Part shown: in pieces, positions 43,295-54,630 of the stretch
Layout of the letters: every line of letters starts with the position of its first letter
Position numbering within the stretch: the first letter of the stretch is position 1
Origin: Cryptomeria japonica
Taxonomy: Eukaryota > Streptophyta > Pinopsida > Cupressales > Cupressaceae
NCBI RefSeq assembly: GCF_030272615.1
Contig: NC_081412.1
Coordinates: forward strand, 685,634,583 to 685,698,582
DNA: 64,000 bases
Reading direction: 5' to 3'
The notes under the pieces: model-generated
What the model was told of the DNA's origin: nothing
The model's input: the letters and a program-made list of their open reading frames with translations, nothing else
Databases searched by the model: none
Program-made: the position numbers and the translations under genes

Positions 43295-45166
43295 TGTAGT
43301 CACATAAATCTGTCCACTTAATTAAATGAATACTTAGTATTTATTTGATTATTTAACCATCAATTAATAATTAATTAAATTAATATTTAATTAATTCATC
43401 TTAACCCTATTCTCCTATTAATTAAATAAATTATTCAATTTATTTGATTTAATTCACTTAACCAAATTCAGACCATTAATTAAATAAATAAATCATATTT
43501 ATTTAATTAAATCTTCTCTCACATTTAAATAAATTAATATTTATTTAAAACCCCCAAAATCCCACCTCTCACATTTAAATAAATAAATCATTTATTTAAA
43601 TCACCTTTATCCTCCACCCACTTGCATTTTCCTACAAATGCAAGTTGCACAATTATTTTAAATAAATAATTTATTTAAATCACCTTTATCCTCCACCCAC
43701 TTGCATTTTCCTACAAATGCAAGTTGCACAATTATTTTAAATAAATAATTTATTTAAATCACCTTTATCCTCCACCCACTTGTATTTTCCTACAAAAACA
43801 AGTTGCACAACTATTTTAAATAAATTATTTATTTAAAATCCTATTTATCCTCACCCACTTGAAACCTTTAATGGTTTCCCTTAAAGTAGTCAAACTTGAT
43901 GGCTTTAAAGTCTTCAAACTTGATGGCTTCCTTCTATAGTCTTCTTAAGACTTTAATGGTTTTCCTTAAAGTCTTCAAGCCTTTAATGGTTTCCCTCAAA
44001 GTCTTCAAGCATTTTAAATGCTTTATCTTCATTTTTCTCATTTAAATAAATTAATATTTATTTGAATATTTATCCAAATACAACTTGCACACATTTATTG
44101 AAATAAATGAATTTTTATTTAAATAAAATCCTATTTTCCCTCACCCACCAAATCCACTTGCAAAATCTAATCCCCTTCTAGATTCTTCTAACCCCTTCCT
44201 AATTAGCCTAATCCATCCCTTAATTATTGTCATATCCCTAAGCAAAATGGAGTCACTTCTCAAAGCCTAAAAGTCTTTGATAACCATTAAAGGCTTCCAA
44301 CCTTCAACCACTAAATGTCTCAAAGTCTTGGATAACCTTTGAAAGTTTCCAACCTTCAACCACTTAATCCACAAAGTCTTCAAAAACCATTAATGGTTAC
44401 CTCAAACCCTCCCACATGGTTAAAACATTTGTTTTGACTCAACCTCTACCCAACCCAAAGGTCTCATCAGGCCATTAATGCTTTGACCATGATTATCTCT
44501 TAAACATTTGCACAAAGGTTTATCCTTGGATTAACTCTTAATCCAATGGGTAATCTTAATTTAGACTTGACCCTTACCTTCTAGATAACCATGAGGTCTT
44601 CTCAGGCCTTTAATGCCTCCAACCTCTTCTCTCAACCCAATCCTATGTTGAAACTTGTCACCATTTTATTGGTGCCAATTGTGCACATGGATCCCCAACT
44701 TTCAATCCTAACCCTTGTTAAGATTGCTCAATCTTAACCCTTCATTTCCCTATTTCTTCTATAAATAGAACCCTTCTCCTCAAGCAAAAGAGAAGCATTT
44801 TAGAGTATTGTTGTTATACTGGCATTAGCATAGAGCTTTTTCATAGCATCACTATCTACTCTTGCATAGTATTTGCTTATCATATTCAACCATCTTGAAT
44901 CTCCATATGGCATCCATGGCTAGTGCTAAAAGCTGAGAGCTACACTCATTTGGGACTTGGAGAGGAGAGGAACAAGGGAGGAGCAACTATGAGCATCTTG
45001 ATTAGCTATTTCATTCTATGTTTATATGCTTTCTATTTCATGCTTAATATCTCTCTTGATATGCCTGTTTAGGATAATCTTTTGTTGCTAACACTAACGT
45101 TTGTTTCTTGTGCTCTTGTGTGTGTTTCCATCAAACAGGTTTTCTAATCCTTTTTGCAGAGCATCA
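43295..45166 (+). repeat. Minimal element 5' LTR
   Basis: It starts TGTAGTCACATAAATC and ends GCAGAGCATCA, with TATAAATA at 44760-44767. The roughly 78-bp U3 repeat (CCTCCACCCACTTG...AATAATTTATTTAAAT) is present about three times. It is one unit longer than the 3' LTR, which explains the 78-bp length difference. Confidence 0.92.
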
Positions 45167-45205
45167 TTTGGTGAACCTGACGTGAATCCAAACACCAAAA
45201 AGATC

Positions 45206-45236
<31 letters not shown>

Positions 45237-45360
45237 TTCGGCCCATCTCTCGAGGGGGCATACCACCCATTAAATTTACATTTTATGGGGCATTTCTTCA
45301 CACCTATTTTTCTTTCTTTGAAACGACGCGATAAACCGCACCGTCTCAAAGAGGGGCAAA
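45167..45360 (+). other. Interior of the minimal element (primer site, A26, hairpin, polypurine tract)
   Basis: TTTGGTGAACCTGACGTGA follows the LTR and repeats the E2 primer site exactly (17 bases from 45169). A run of 26 A occupies 45211-45236. The hairpin arms CTTTGAAACGACGCG (45316-45330) and CGCACCGTCTCAAAG (45337-45351) pair at 12 of 15 positions. The polypurine tract AAAGAGGGGCAAA ends at 45360. No frame longer than a few codons has meaning here. Confidence 0.88.
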
Positions 45361-47154
45361 TGTAGTCACATAAATCTGTCCACTTAATTAAATGAATACT
45401 TAGTATTTATTTGATTATTTAACCATCAATTAATAATTAATTAAATTAATATTTAATTAATTCATCTTAACCCTATTCTCCTATTAATTAAATAAATTAT
45501 TCAATTTATTTGATTTAATTCACTTAACCAAATTCAGACCATTAATTAAATAAATAAATCATATTTATTTAATTAAATCTTCTCTCACATTTAAATAAAT
45601 TAATATTTATTTAAATCCCCCAAAATCCCACCTCTCACATTTAAATAAATAAATCATTTATTTAAAATCACCTTTATCCTCCACCCACTTGCATTTTCCT
45701 ACAAATACAAGTTGCACAATTATTTTAAATAAATAATTTATTTAAATCACCTTTATCCTCCACCCACTTGTATTTTCCTACAAAAGCAAGTTGCACAACT
45801 ATTTTAAATAAATTATTTATTTAAAATCCTATTTATCCTCACCCACTTGAAACCTTTAATGGTTTCCCTTAAAGTATTCAAACTTGATGGCTTTAAAGTC
45901 TTCAAACTTGATGGCTTCCTTCTATAGTCTTCTTAAGACTGTAATGGTTTTCCTTAAAGTCTTCAAGCCTTTAATGGTTCCCCTCAAAGTCTTCAAGCAT
46001 TTTAATGCTTTATCTTCCTTTTTCTCATTTAAATAAATTAATATTTATTTGAATATTTATCCAAATACAACTTGCACACATTTATTGAAATAAATGAATT
46101 TTTATTTTAATAAAATCCTATTTTCCCTCACCCACCAAATCCACTTGCAAAATCTAATCCCCTTCTAGATTCTTCTAACCCCTTCCTAATTAGCTTAATC
46201 CATCCCCTAATTATTGTCACATTCCTAAGCAAAATGGAGTCACTTCTCAAAGCCTAAAAGTCTTGGATAACCTTTGAAAGCTTCCAACCTTCAACCACTA
46301 AATGGCTCAAAGTCTTTGATAACCATTGAAGGCTTTCAACCTTCAACCACTTAATCCCCAAAGTCTCCAATAACCATTAATGGTTACCTCAAACCCTCCC
46401 ACATGGTTAAAACATTTGTTTTGACTCAACCTCTACCCAACCCAAGGGTCTCATCAAGCCTTTAATGCTTTGACCATGATTATCTCTTAATCATTTGCAC
46501 AAAGGTTTATCCTTGCATTAACTCCTAATCCAGTGGGTAATCCTAATTTAGACTTAACCCTTACCTTCTAGATAACCATGAGGTCTTCTCAGGCCTTTAA
46601 TGCCTCCAACCTCTTCTCTCAACCCAATCCTATATTGACACTTGTCACCATTTTATTGGTGTCAATTGTGCACATGGATCCCCAACTTTCAAACTTGGCC
46701 CTTGATTAAACCATTCAATCTTAACCCTTCATTTCCCCATTTCTTCTATAAATAGAACCCTTCTCCTCAAGCAAAAGGAGAAGCATTTTAGAGTATTGTT
46801 GTTATACTGGCATTAGCATAGAGCTTTTTCATAGCATCACTATCTACTCTTGCATAGTATTTGCTTATCATATTCAACCATCTTGAATCTCCATATGGCA
46901 TCCATGGCTAGTGCTAAAAGCTGAGAGCTACACTCATTTGGGACTTGGAGAGGAGAGGAACAAGGGAGGAGCAACTATGAGCATCTTGATTAGCTATTTC
47001 ATTCTATGTTTATATGCTTTCTATTTCATGCTTAATATCTCTCTTGATATGCCTGTTTAGGATAATCTTTTGTTGCTAACACTAACGTTTGTTTCTTGTG
47101 CTCTTGTGTGTGTTTCCATCAAACAGGTTTTCTAATCCTTTTTGCAGAGCATCA
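45361..47154 (+). repeat. Minimal element 3' LTR
   Basis: 1,794 bp with two copies of the 78-bp U3 repeat. TATAAATA is at 46747-46754. It also differs from the 5' LTR in the number and order of CTTCAACCACTAAATG-type units (about 46260-46360). Confidence 0.92.
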
Positions 47155-47293
47155 ATAATAAAACCAAGTTCATATACAAAATACCAATCAATTCAAAATA
47201 CCAACTACTCCCCCTAAGAAGTAGCTTCCTCATCAAAGCCGGAATAAAAGATTTCTCTATTAATTTTGTCGGTTGATGACAATCATCAACTTT

Positions 47294-47899
47294 CTAAGTC
47301 TCTACCGGTGGTGGTATGACTCCAAGCTGATCTCTGAGATATTCAAAAGTCTCCTTAGGCAAAGGTTTTGTGAAAATATCTGCAAGCTGTTCTTTAGTAT
47401 TCACATAAACCAGTTTTATCTCCTTTTCTTCCACTTTTTCCCTTAGAAAATTCAGTTTGATAGAAACATGTTTTGTTTTAGAATGTAATACTAGATTCTT
47501 AGATATATCAATTGCTGCAGTGTTATCACAATATATAGTAATAGGTTCCTTGCATTTTACCTTTATGTCTTTCAACATTTGCTTAAGTCATAGTACCTGT
47601 GTACAGTTAGTTGCTGCTAAAACATATTCTGATTCTGCTATTGATAAAGATGTACAACTTTGTTTCTTACTCAACCAAGAAACTAATCTCTTTCCAAGAA
47701 AGAATGCTCTGCCGGTGGTGCTTTTTCTATCATCCACATCTCTTGCCCAGTTTGCATCTATGTATGCACATAGATCAAAATTTTCATCTCTAGGATACCA
47801 TAATCCAAGATTTGCAGTTCCTTGTAAGTACCGAAAAATCCTTTTTACTATTGATTCATGATTTTCCCTAGGATACTTTGAAATATAGAAACAATACAT
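47294..47899 (-). pseudogene. Copia (-) RNase H region and C-terminus
   Basis: The - strand shows the end of pol: [12 protein letters not shown], a KSTTGRAFFLG block, SLSIAESEYVLAATN and, after a TGA at 47588-47590, ITIYCDNTAAIDIS and LADIFTKPLP, ending at TAG 47294-47296. It is shifted by one frame relative to the RT part (change between about 47,895 and 47,945). Confidence 0.85.
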
Positions 47900-49917
47900 A
47901 CTGCATTCATAATATCAAGCCTGGTTTGTGTCAAATACAGTAAACCTCCTATCATAGATTTGTATCTAGTTGGATTAACAGGTGTAGATTCATCCCTTTG
48001 AGATAATTTGTCATTTGTGGTCATAGGTGTGCTTACCGGTTTAGAGTTCTCCATCCTAAATTTCTTTAGTAACTCTTTCAAGTACTTGGATTGACTCAAA
48101 AATATACCTTTGTCAGTTTGTGAAATCTGCAATCCTAAAAAGAATTTTATTTCTCCAATCATAGACATTTCAAATTCTTGCTGCATTTTAATAGAAAATT
48201 CCTTACATAATCCATCTTCTCCTTGAAAGATTATATCATCAATGAATACTTCTATAATCAAGATGTCATCATTAGTTATTTTGTAATATAAATTGTTGTC
48301 TGCATTTCCTTTAGTAAAACCAATCTTTAAAAGATACTTATCCAATCTTGCATACCAAGCTCTTGGGGCTTGTTTCAATCCATATAGAGCTTTTCTTAAC
48401 CTGCAAACCATATCATTGTCATTTGTCAAAGAAAATCCATCAGGTTGTTCAATATAGACTTCCTCTTCAAGATCTCCATTCAAGAATGCACATTTAATAT
48501 CCATTTGATAAACTTTGTAGTTCTTGTGAGCTGCAAAAGCCAAGAATAATCTGACTGCCTCAATTTTAGCTACCGGTGCAAAGGTTTCATTGTAATCAAC
48601 TCCTTCTTTATGAGAATATCCCTTACACACTAATCTTGCTTTATTTCTGACAACCTTACCATCTTCATTAAGTTTGTTTCTAAATACCCATTTGGTTCCA
48701 ATTACATTTTTATCTTTAGGCTGGGGAACTAATGTCCAAGTATTATTTTTCTCAATTTGTCCTAATTCTTCTTCCATAGCTTTAATCCAAAATTTATCTT
48801 CACATGCCTCATTAACATATGATGGTTCAATTTGAGAAATAAGACATACCTCTTCATTTGCCAATCTTCCTCTTGTCATAACTCCTTTAAACTTGTTTCC
48901 AATTATCTGATCTTCAGAATGATTCAATCTTACATACTGAGGTGTCTTAGTTTTTTGTTGTTCTTCAATTACTGTGGAATCTTCTGATGATACTGGGGTA
49001 ACTGGATCTTCATTCTGTACCGGTGGATTTAGTGTAGGTTCATTTGTCATAGTTTCTGTTGTCGGTTCAACGTCTATATACCTTGAAGTTCCTCTGAATT
49101 GTTCATCAATCTTTACATTTGTGCTCTCAACAATTTTCTGCAATCTCTTGTTAAAACATCTATATGCCTTGCTCTTAGATGAATAACCAAGAAATATTCC
49201 TTCATCACTTCTAGGATCAAATTTGCCAATATACTCATCTCTTATAATGTAACATTTACTTCCAAAAATTCTGAAATACTTAAGAGTAGGAGTATTACCA
49301 AACCATAGTTCATGAGGGGTCTTACCGGTTTCACCTTTGATGTGAACTTTGTTGAATGTATAGACCGTTGTGCTAACTGCTTCTCTCCAATATACATGTG
49401 GTAGATTTGCTTTAGATAACATACTTCTTGCTGCATCCAAGATAGTTCTGTTTTTCCTTTCAACAACTCCATTCTGTTGTGGTGTCTGAGGTGCTGATAG
49501 TTGTCTTCTGATTCCATTCACTTCACAGAATGTATTAAAGTCCTTAGATGTGAATTCTCCTCCTTGATCTAATCTTAAACATTTGATTTTCGTGCCAGTT
49601 TCATTTTCAACCATTGCTTTGAACAATTTGAACTTTCCAAGTGCTTTTGATTTTTCTTTGAGAAAAGTAACCCAACACATTCTAGAATAATCATCAATAA
49701 TTAGCATGAAATATCTATCACCTTGTAAGCTTTTAGTTCTAGCTGGACCACATAAATCAGTGTGAATCAAATCAAGAGCATTATTGGATTTTTCTGAAAT
49801 ACTTTTGAAACTAGCTCTAACTTGTTTTCCAAATTGACATTCCTTACAAATTGTATTCTGAGGTTTTACAATTTTGGGTAGATCTCTAACTACCTTAGAA
49901 GTACTGATTTTTACCAT
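47848..49917 (-). pseudogene. Copia (-) integrase and reverse transcriptase
   Basis: A 689-residue open stretch with integrase (KECQFGK zinc-region end, [18 protein letters not shown] and [12 protein letters not shown] with the catalytic Glu present), a VKIDEQ linker, and RT from [18 protein letters not shown] back to [11 protein letters not shown]. The RT box is FIDDIIF, where YVDDIIF is usual. It is preceded by a TGA (49951-49953) in the pre-integrase motif and followed by the frameshift near 47,900, so the whole polyprotein cannot be made. Confidence 0.88.
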
Positions 49918-49950
49918 GCAATCAAAGTTTACATGACATAGTCTCTTATG

Positions 49951-51447
49951 TCATAGCCAACTTTCATCTATATGTGCAATCAAGCATGTCTTTTCACTGT
50001 TGTTCAAATGAAAGATATTACCTCTAGTTTGATTACCGGTTGCAATTTCCAAACCAGTTCTATTCATGATTTTGCATTTTCCATTTTTAAATTGTAATTG
50101 AAATCCCTTCTCAACTAATTGACCAACACTTAAAAGATTATGCTTTAATCCTTCAACATAGTAGACATTGTCAGTGTTATGCTTACCGTCAAGAGATATT
50201 GAACCCTTACCTTTGATTGAACAGGCTTTGTCATCTCCAAATTTTACTAAACCTCCATTATATTCTTGAAAGTTCAAGAATTTACCTTTGTCTCCTGTCA
50301 TATGATGTGAGCATCATGAGTCAATGATCCATTCATCCTTTACTTCAACTTTAGCTGCTAGGGCTTGTTTAACCGATTGAGCAGTAGGTGGTAGTTGATC
50401 TTCTGTTATAGCAACAAAAACCCATCCATTGTCTGCTGGATCCTCATCAGAATCATTAGTCACACCTTCATCAACAATGTAACAGGATTTGTCTTTATTC
50501 TTCTTAAATTTGTATCTCTGATATTCTGAATTAGGCTTGTATGTCCTTCTAGCTTCTTCTCTTAGTCTAGCATGTCTAACAGGGCATCTCGAAGCCATAT
50601 GACCAATCTTATTGCAGTTAAAACATTTAAAGGGTGCTTTACCTTCATACTTACTTCCAATAGGACCTTTTGGCATTTTCCTTGCAAATAGTGCTTCAAG
50701 TTCTTCAAGCTCTTCATTCTCCTTCCTAGTTTCTTCAAGTTCTTTTGCATAATAGGCTTTCCAATCTGATTTGTCAAATGATGGAGCAGATGATATTGAT
50801 GCTTTAAAGGCCAAATCTGTCTTTATAGTAGCAACGGGACCAAATTCCTCAATTTCAAAAGCTGAAAGTTTTCCAATCAATGTATCCCTAGTTACTGATG
50901 TATTAGGCATTGTTCTCAACTCATTTATAGCAGTAACCTTCATTTTATATGCCGGTGGCAATCCTCTTAAGATTTTTGAAACAATTTCATCCTCACTCAA
51001 GGTTCCTCCACAACATTTAATACCCAAAACAATTTCATTTACTCTTTCCATAAAAGCAGAAATCCTTTCATCTTCTTCCATTTTCAGATGTTCATACTTG
51101 ACTCAGAAGCTTTCAAGTTTTGCAATCTTGACTGTGGAATCTCCTTCATTCAGTGTTTCCAAATGATCCCAAATAGCTTTAGCAGTAGACCTATCTGATA
51201 ATCCCATGATTTGTTGATCTGATAATGCGCTCAAAAGTGCTTCTCTTGCTTTGCAATCATTCTCCTCATCTTTAGCTAAGGTAGTTGGAGCAGTTTGACT
51301 AGCTACAACAATTGTATAACCATTCTTTGTAACTTCCCAGATATCTGTACCAATGCAATTCGAATGTGTCTCCATCCTGATCTTCCATATCCCATAGTTG
51401 GTTCCATCAAGTTTAGGACTGTCCTTCTTGAAATAATTAGTAGTCAT
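49951..51447 (-). pseudogene. Copia (-) Gag and protease, with three stops
   Basis: Gag begins MTTNYFKKDSPKLDGTNYG at 51447. TGA 51103-51105 interrupts it before EHLKMEEDERIS. A CCHC knuckle (CFNCNKIGHMASRC) lies near 50600. The protease motif WIIDS is followed directly by TGA (50314-50316), where the active-site Gly is expected, and then CSHHMTG. A further TGA at 49951-49953 replaces the Trp of the LWHKR motif. Confidence 0.88.
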
Positions 51448-51535
51448 TGGATCTCCTCAAGTTGTTAAACTTCTGCAAAACTTGAAATAATTAGTAGTCA
51501 TTGGATCTTCTCAAGTTGTTAAACTTCTGCAAAAA
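51428..51535 (-). repeat. 54-bp tandem duplication over the gag start of copia (-)
   Basis: CTTGAAATAATTAGTAGTCA through ACTTCTGCAAAA occurs twice in a row with one difference (TCTCC/TCTTC). It covers the first codons of gag and part of the leader, so there are two potential gag start codons. Confidence 0.85.
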
Positions 51536-51540
51536 GAGGA

Positions 51541-52429
51541 CTAAGCTCTGATATTTGTACAGTACAACACATAACACCAATATTTGTATGTGGAAACCCT
51601 GTAAGGGGAAAAACCACGGTGGGAAACCTTACCCACAATCAGATGATACTACTGTAGATAGTAAGTGTACATAAATGGGGTCTGCACATGCAGAAAGGCC
51701 AACAGCCTAGAGCTCACTGCTCAATCACAAAATGGGAGTCACACTGACTACAGTTGGATGGTTAAATCCAATAAGAATGTACTGCACAAAATAGCATCTT
51801 CATATGCTAGAATCAGTACCGGTGTAATGTTGATATGCTTCCACAAAAACCTAACTTCACCTTCAAAAGATGTCTTCATGTATAGCTCTGCTTAATCTCG
51901 CATATATCTTCTCACAATTCTTTTTCGCATTCCACATTCGATCTTACAAATAAGATCTTACATTTATACCATAACCTAAGACCAATTTTAGTAGGTCGGC
52001 TCTACAAGATATTACAATAAAAACATTTTACAAACAATATAATATCCAATGCAATAACCGATTAAACATGTCAGCTTAATGCATTTACAACAATAATAAA
52101 TCATCTCCATAGCGTGCCATGCTGATCTGGAAAAGATAAACCTGTCGGTGTAACCCTAGGTTACCCTGGACCTATTTGTCGGTAAAAGCAAATATGATTA
52201 TACCAATGATTAATTCTTCAAAACAAAGTGTCCACACGATGTCTTCGACATTACCAAGTGTCTTCCATATCATTCCAAGTGCCGGTGAACATTATATCCT
52301 GCCGGTGAACTATATACCAGCAACTGTGCAATAGTTACTTGTTTGCTGGTCAATGTTGCTAGATCTCCAAAGTGCTAGTGTTTTAGTAGGTGTTGACATC
52401 AATGACAAAACCATACCAAAATACCAACA
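51541..52429 (-). repeat. Copia (-) 5' LTR, inner end deleted
   Basis: The outer end (AAATACCAACA at 52429) is intact. On the inner side, the primer-site remnant GCTCTGATA (reverse of TATCAGAGC) runs directly into LTR sequence equivalent to position about 42,190 of the other LTR. About 190 bp of LTR terminus, including the G run, and part of the primer site are gone. This copy cannot have been made by normal reverse transcription in that form. Confidence 0.85.
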
Positions 52430-52434
52430 GACCA

Positions 52435-53565
52435 TAACTTTCAAAATATTGATCTTGGACAAAAACTAGAACCATTTGCAGATACCCTTTTGGATGGACC
52501 ACAACATATGTCGAAACCATATGATGTTGTTTTGTATCCAAGTGACCAAAACTTGACTACAACAATCCTCTAGGTGCACAATGAGGCCTCTTGTTGCACT
52601 ATATGCATATCAAGGACACCTTATGAACTTGCAAAACCAACATGAAATGCAAGGACATGTCCAAAATGGATGGATTCAATAGGTTTTAGGTTCTCTTCAC
52701 TTTTTTTGGTACCAAAACCCCAAATTATTGTTCCAACCTTGTCCAACTAGCTTAACACATAGGGATGTTAAGCCCTCAAGCCTTCAAATCACTCTCCAAA
52801 CTCCTCCTCTGCAAAAAATGATAAAAACCCATCTAGAGCACTATTACACCTACCATTCCACCAAGTCTTCAATCAATCCATTGATGGAATGGTTAGATAT
52901 ACAATATTCTTTCTCAAAACCCCAAATAATAGGGTTTCAGACCAGTTTTCACAAAAAACATTTGTAAAGTGGTCAAAGCTTAATGAAATCAATAAAAATC
53001 AGTCTCAAATGAAAGGTGACTCAGAGACATTTCCAATGAATCCACTCTCATTTGCCAAAACGTCAAAACAAGGAGTTATGAAGGAAAGTGCAGCATTGTA
53101 GCATGAATTTGCAGAAAAAGTCCAACCCCTCCTCAACACTTGATGGGTCTATTTAAACTCAAACCCAACAGCTCTAACCATATTTTGAATTGGTTAATTG
53201 TTTAACTACCCTTTGGTGTTTATGTTGCTTGTCAGCTTTAAAAAGTTGTCAACAACTTTTACATTTTTTGCTCAACTTATACAAATGACTCAAATATCCC
53301 CCCAAAACCTTGCAAACATGTCAAATAAGACATAAAATCATCAAATACATCATTTCCACTCCCATACACACATTGGGAGGCATTGACCAACTTTGACCCA
53401 CCTAGGACCTCTAAGACAAATATGACTCCTATGGCCCTAAAGGCCTTACAAAGAGGTACAAATTGATTACAAATGATTGGAAATAACTCAAAATAGCCAA
53501 TGGGCCTTATTACAACTTGAATCCACACTAAAATAAGAAAACCAAACAAAAGCCTTCATTGAGGC
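52435..53565. other. Unclassified DNA between copia (-) and the solo LTR
   Basis: Nothing recognised. It continues the stretch at 41,691-42,001 once the copia element is removed. The short frames have no domain. Confidence 0.5.
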
Positions 53566-54625
53566 TGTTAGGTCCCTGAGACAACTAAGATGGGGGGGGG
53601 GGGGGGGGTGAATCAGTTGTCTAATAAATTTAAACCAAAAAAAATTTAACCAACTTAATGGTTAATACCGGTAAACCAGTTAAGTATGCCGGTAGACAAT
53701 TATAACAATTAATTGCTATACCGATAAGGATTAGTGCATGAAACATAAACACAAAGTCATCCACAACACATAACGCCAATATTTGTACGTGAAAACCCTG
53801 TAAGGGGAAAAACCATGGTGGGAAACCTTACCCACAATCAGATGATACTACTGCAGATAGTAAGTGTACATAAATGGGTTCTGCACATGCAGAAAGGCCA
53901 ACAGCCTAGAGCTCACTACTCAATCACAAAATGGGAGTCACACTGACTATAGTTGGAAGGTTAAATCCAATAAGAATGTACTTCACAAAATAGCATCTTC
54001 ATATGCTGGATTCAGTACCGGTGTAATGCTGATACGCTTCCACAAAAACCCTCCTTCAATCTTTAGATGATGTCTGCATGTATAGCTCTGCTTAATCTCG
54101 AATATACCTTCACACAATCCTTTTTCGCATTCCACATTTGATCTTACAAATAAGATCTTACATTTATACCATAACCTAAGACCAATTTTAGTAGGTCGGC
54201 TCTACAAGATATTACAATTAAAACATTTTACAAACAATATAATATCCGATGCAATAACCGATTGAACATGTCGGCTTAATGCATTTATAACAATAATTAA
54301 TCATCTCCATAGCGTGCCATGTTGATCTGGAAAAGATAAACCTACCGGTGTAACCCTAGACCTATTTGTCGGTAACAACAAATATGCAACTATGAATATA
54401 CCAATGAACAAAACTCCAGGACAAGATGTCCAGACGATGTCTTGGTCATAACCATGTGTCTTCCATGCCATTCCAAGTGCTGGTGATCATTATATCTTGC
54501 TGGTGTACATATACCAGTAACTGTGCAATAGTTACTTGCTTGCCGGTGAATACTGTTGGATCCCAAAGTGCTAGTGTTTTAGTAGGTGTTGACATCAATG
54601 ACAAAACCATACCAAAATACCAACA
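53566..54625 (-). mobile_element. Solo LTR of the copia (-) family
   Basis: 1,060 bp, TGTTAGGTCCCTGAG...AAATACCAACA, flanked by GAGGC (53561-53565) and AAGGC (54626-54630), a target duplication with one mismatch. A run of 17 G lies at 53592-53608. It lacks interior and partner LTR, so it is a recombination product. Confidence 0.9.
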
Positions 54626-54630
54626 AAGGC

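Larger units (their letters stand above)
43295..47154 (+). mobile_element. Minimal gypsy-type element: two 1.8-kb LTRs with a 194-bp interior
   Basis: LTRs at 43295-45166 (1,872 bp) and 45361-47154 (1,794 bp), with a perfect duplication ATAAT (43290-43294, 47155-47159). The interior (45167-45360) keeps a primer site, a 26-A run, a CTCGAGGGGGCAT motif, the hairpin and a polypurine tract, but has no coding capacity. It is inserted in the 3' non-coding part of the copia (-) element. Retention of both priming sites and an intact duplication fit mobilisation in trans rather than simple deletion of an old copy. Confidence 0.9.
42002..52429 (-). mobile_element. Ty1/copia element on the - strand, decayed and carrying a nested insertion
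   Basis: Bounded by a perfect duplication GACCA (41997-42001, 52430-52434). About 6.56 kb remain after removing the minimal element nested at 43295-47154 and its duplication. The 3' LTR (left) is complete, but the 5' LTR (right) has lost its inner part next to the primer site. Gag, protease, integrase, RT and RNase H are recognisable but broken by stops and a frameshift. A solo LTR of the same family lies at 53566. Confidence 0.93.

Noticed and set aside
45101-45334. Open frame crossing the end of an LTR and the A26 run
   Set aside because: It spans the LTR end, primer site and poly(A) of the minimal element and ends within it. The lysine run is the A tract.
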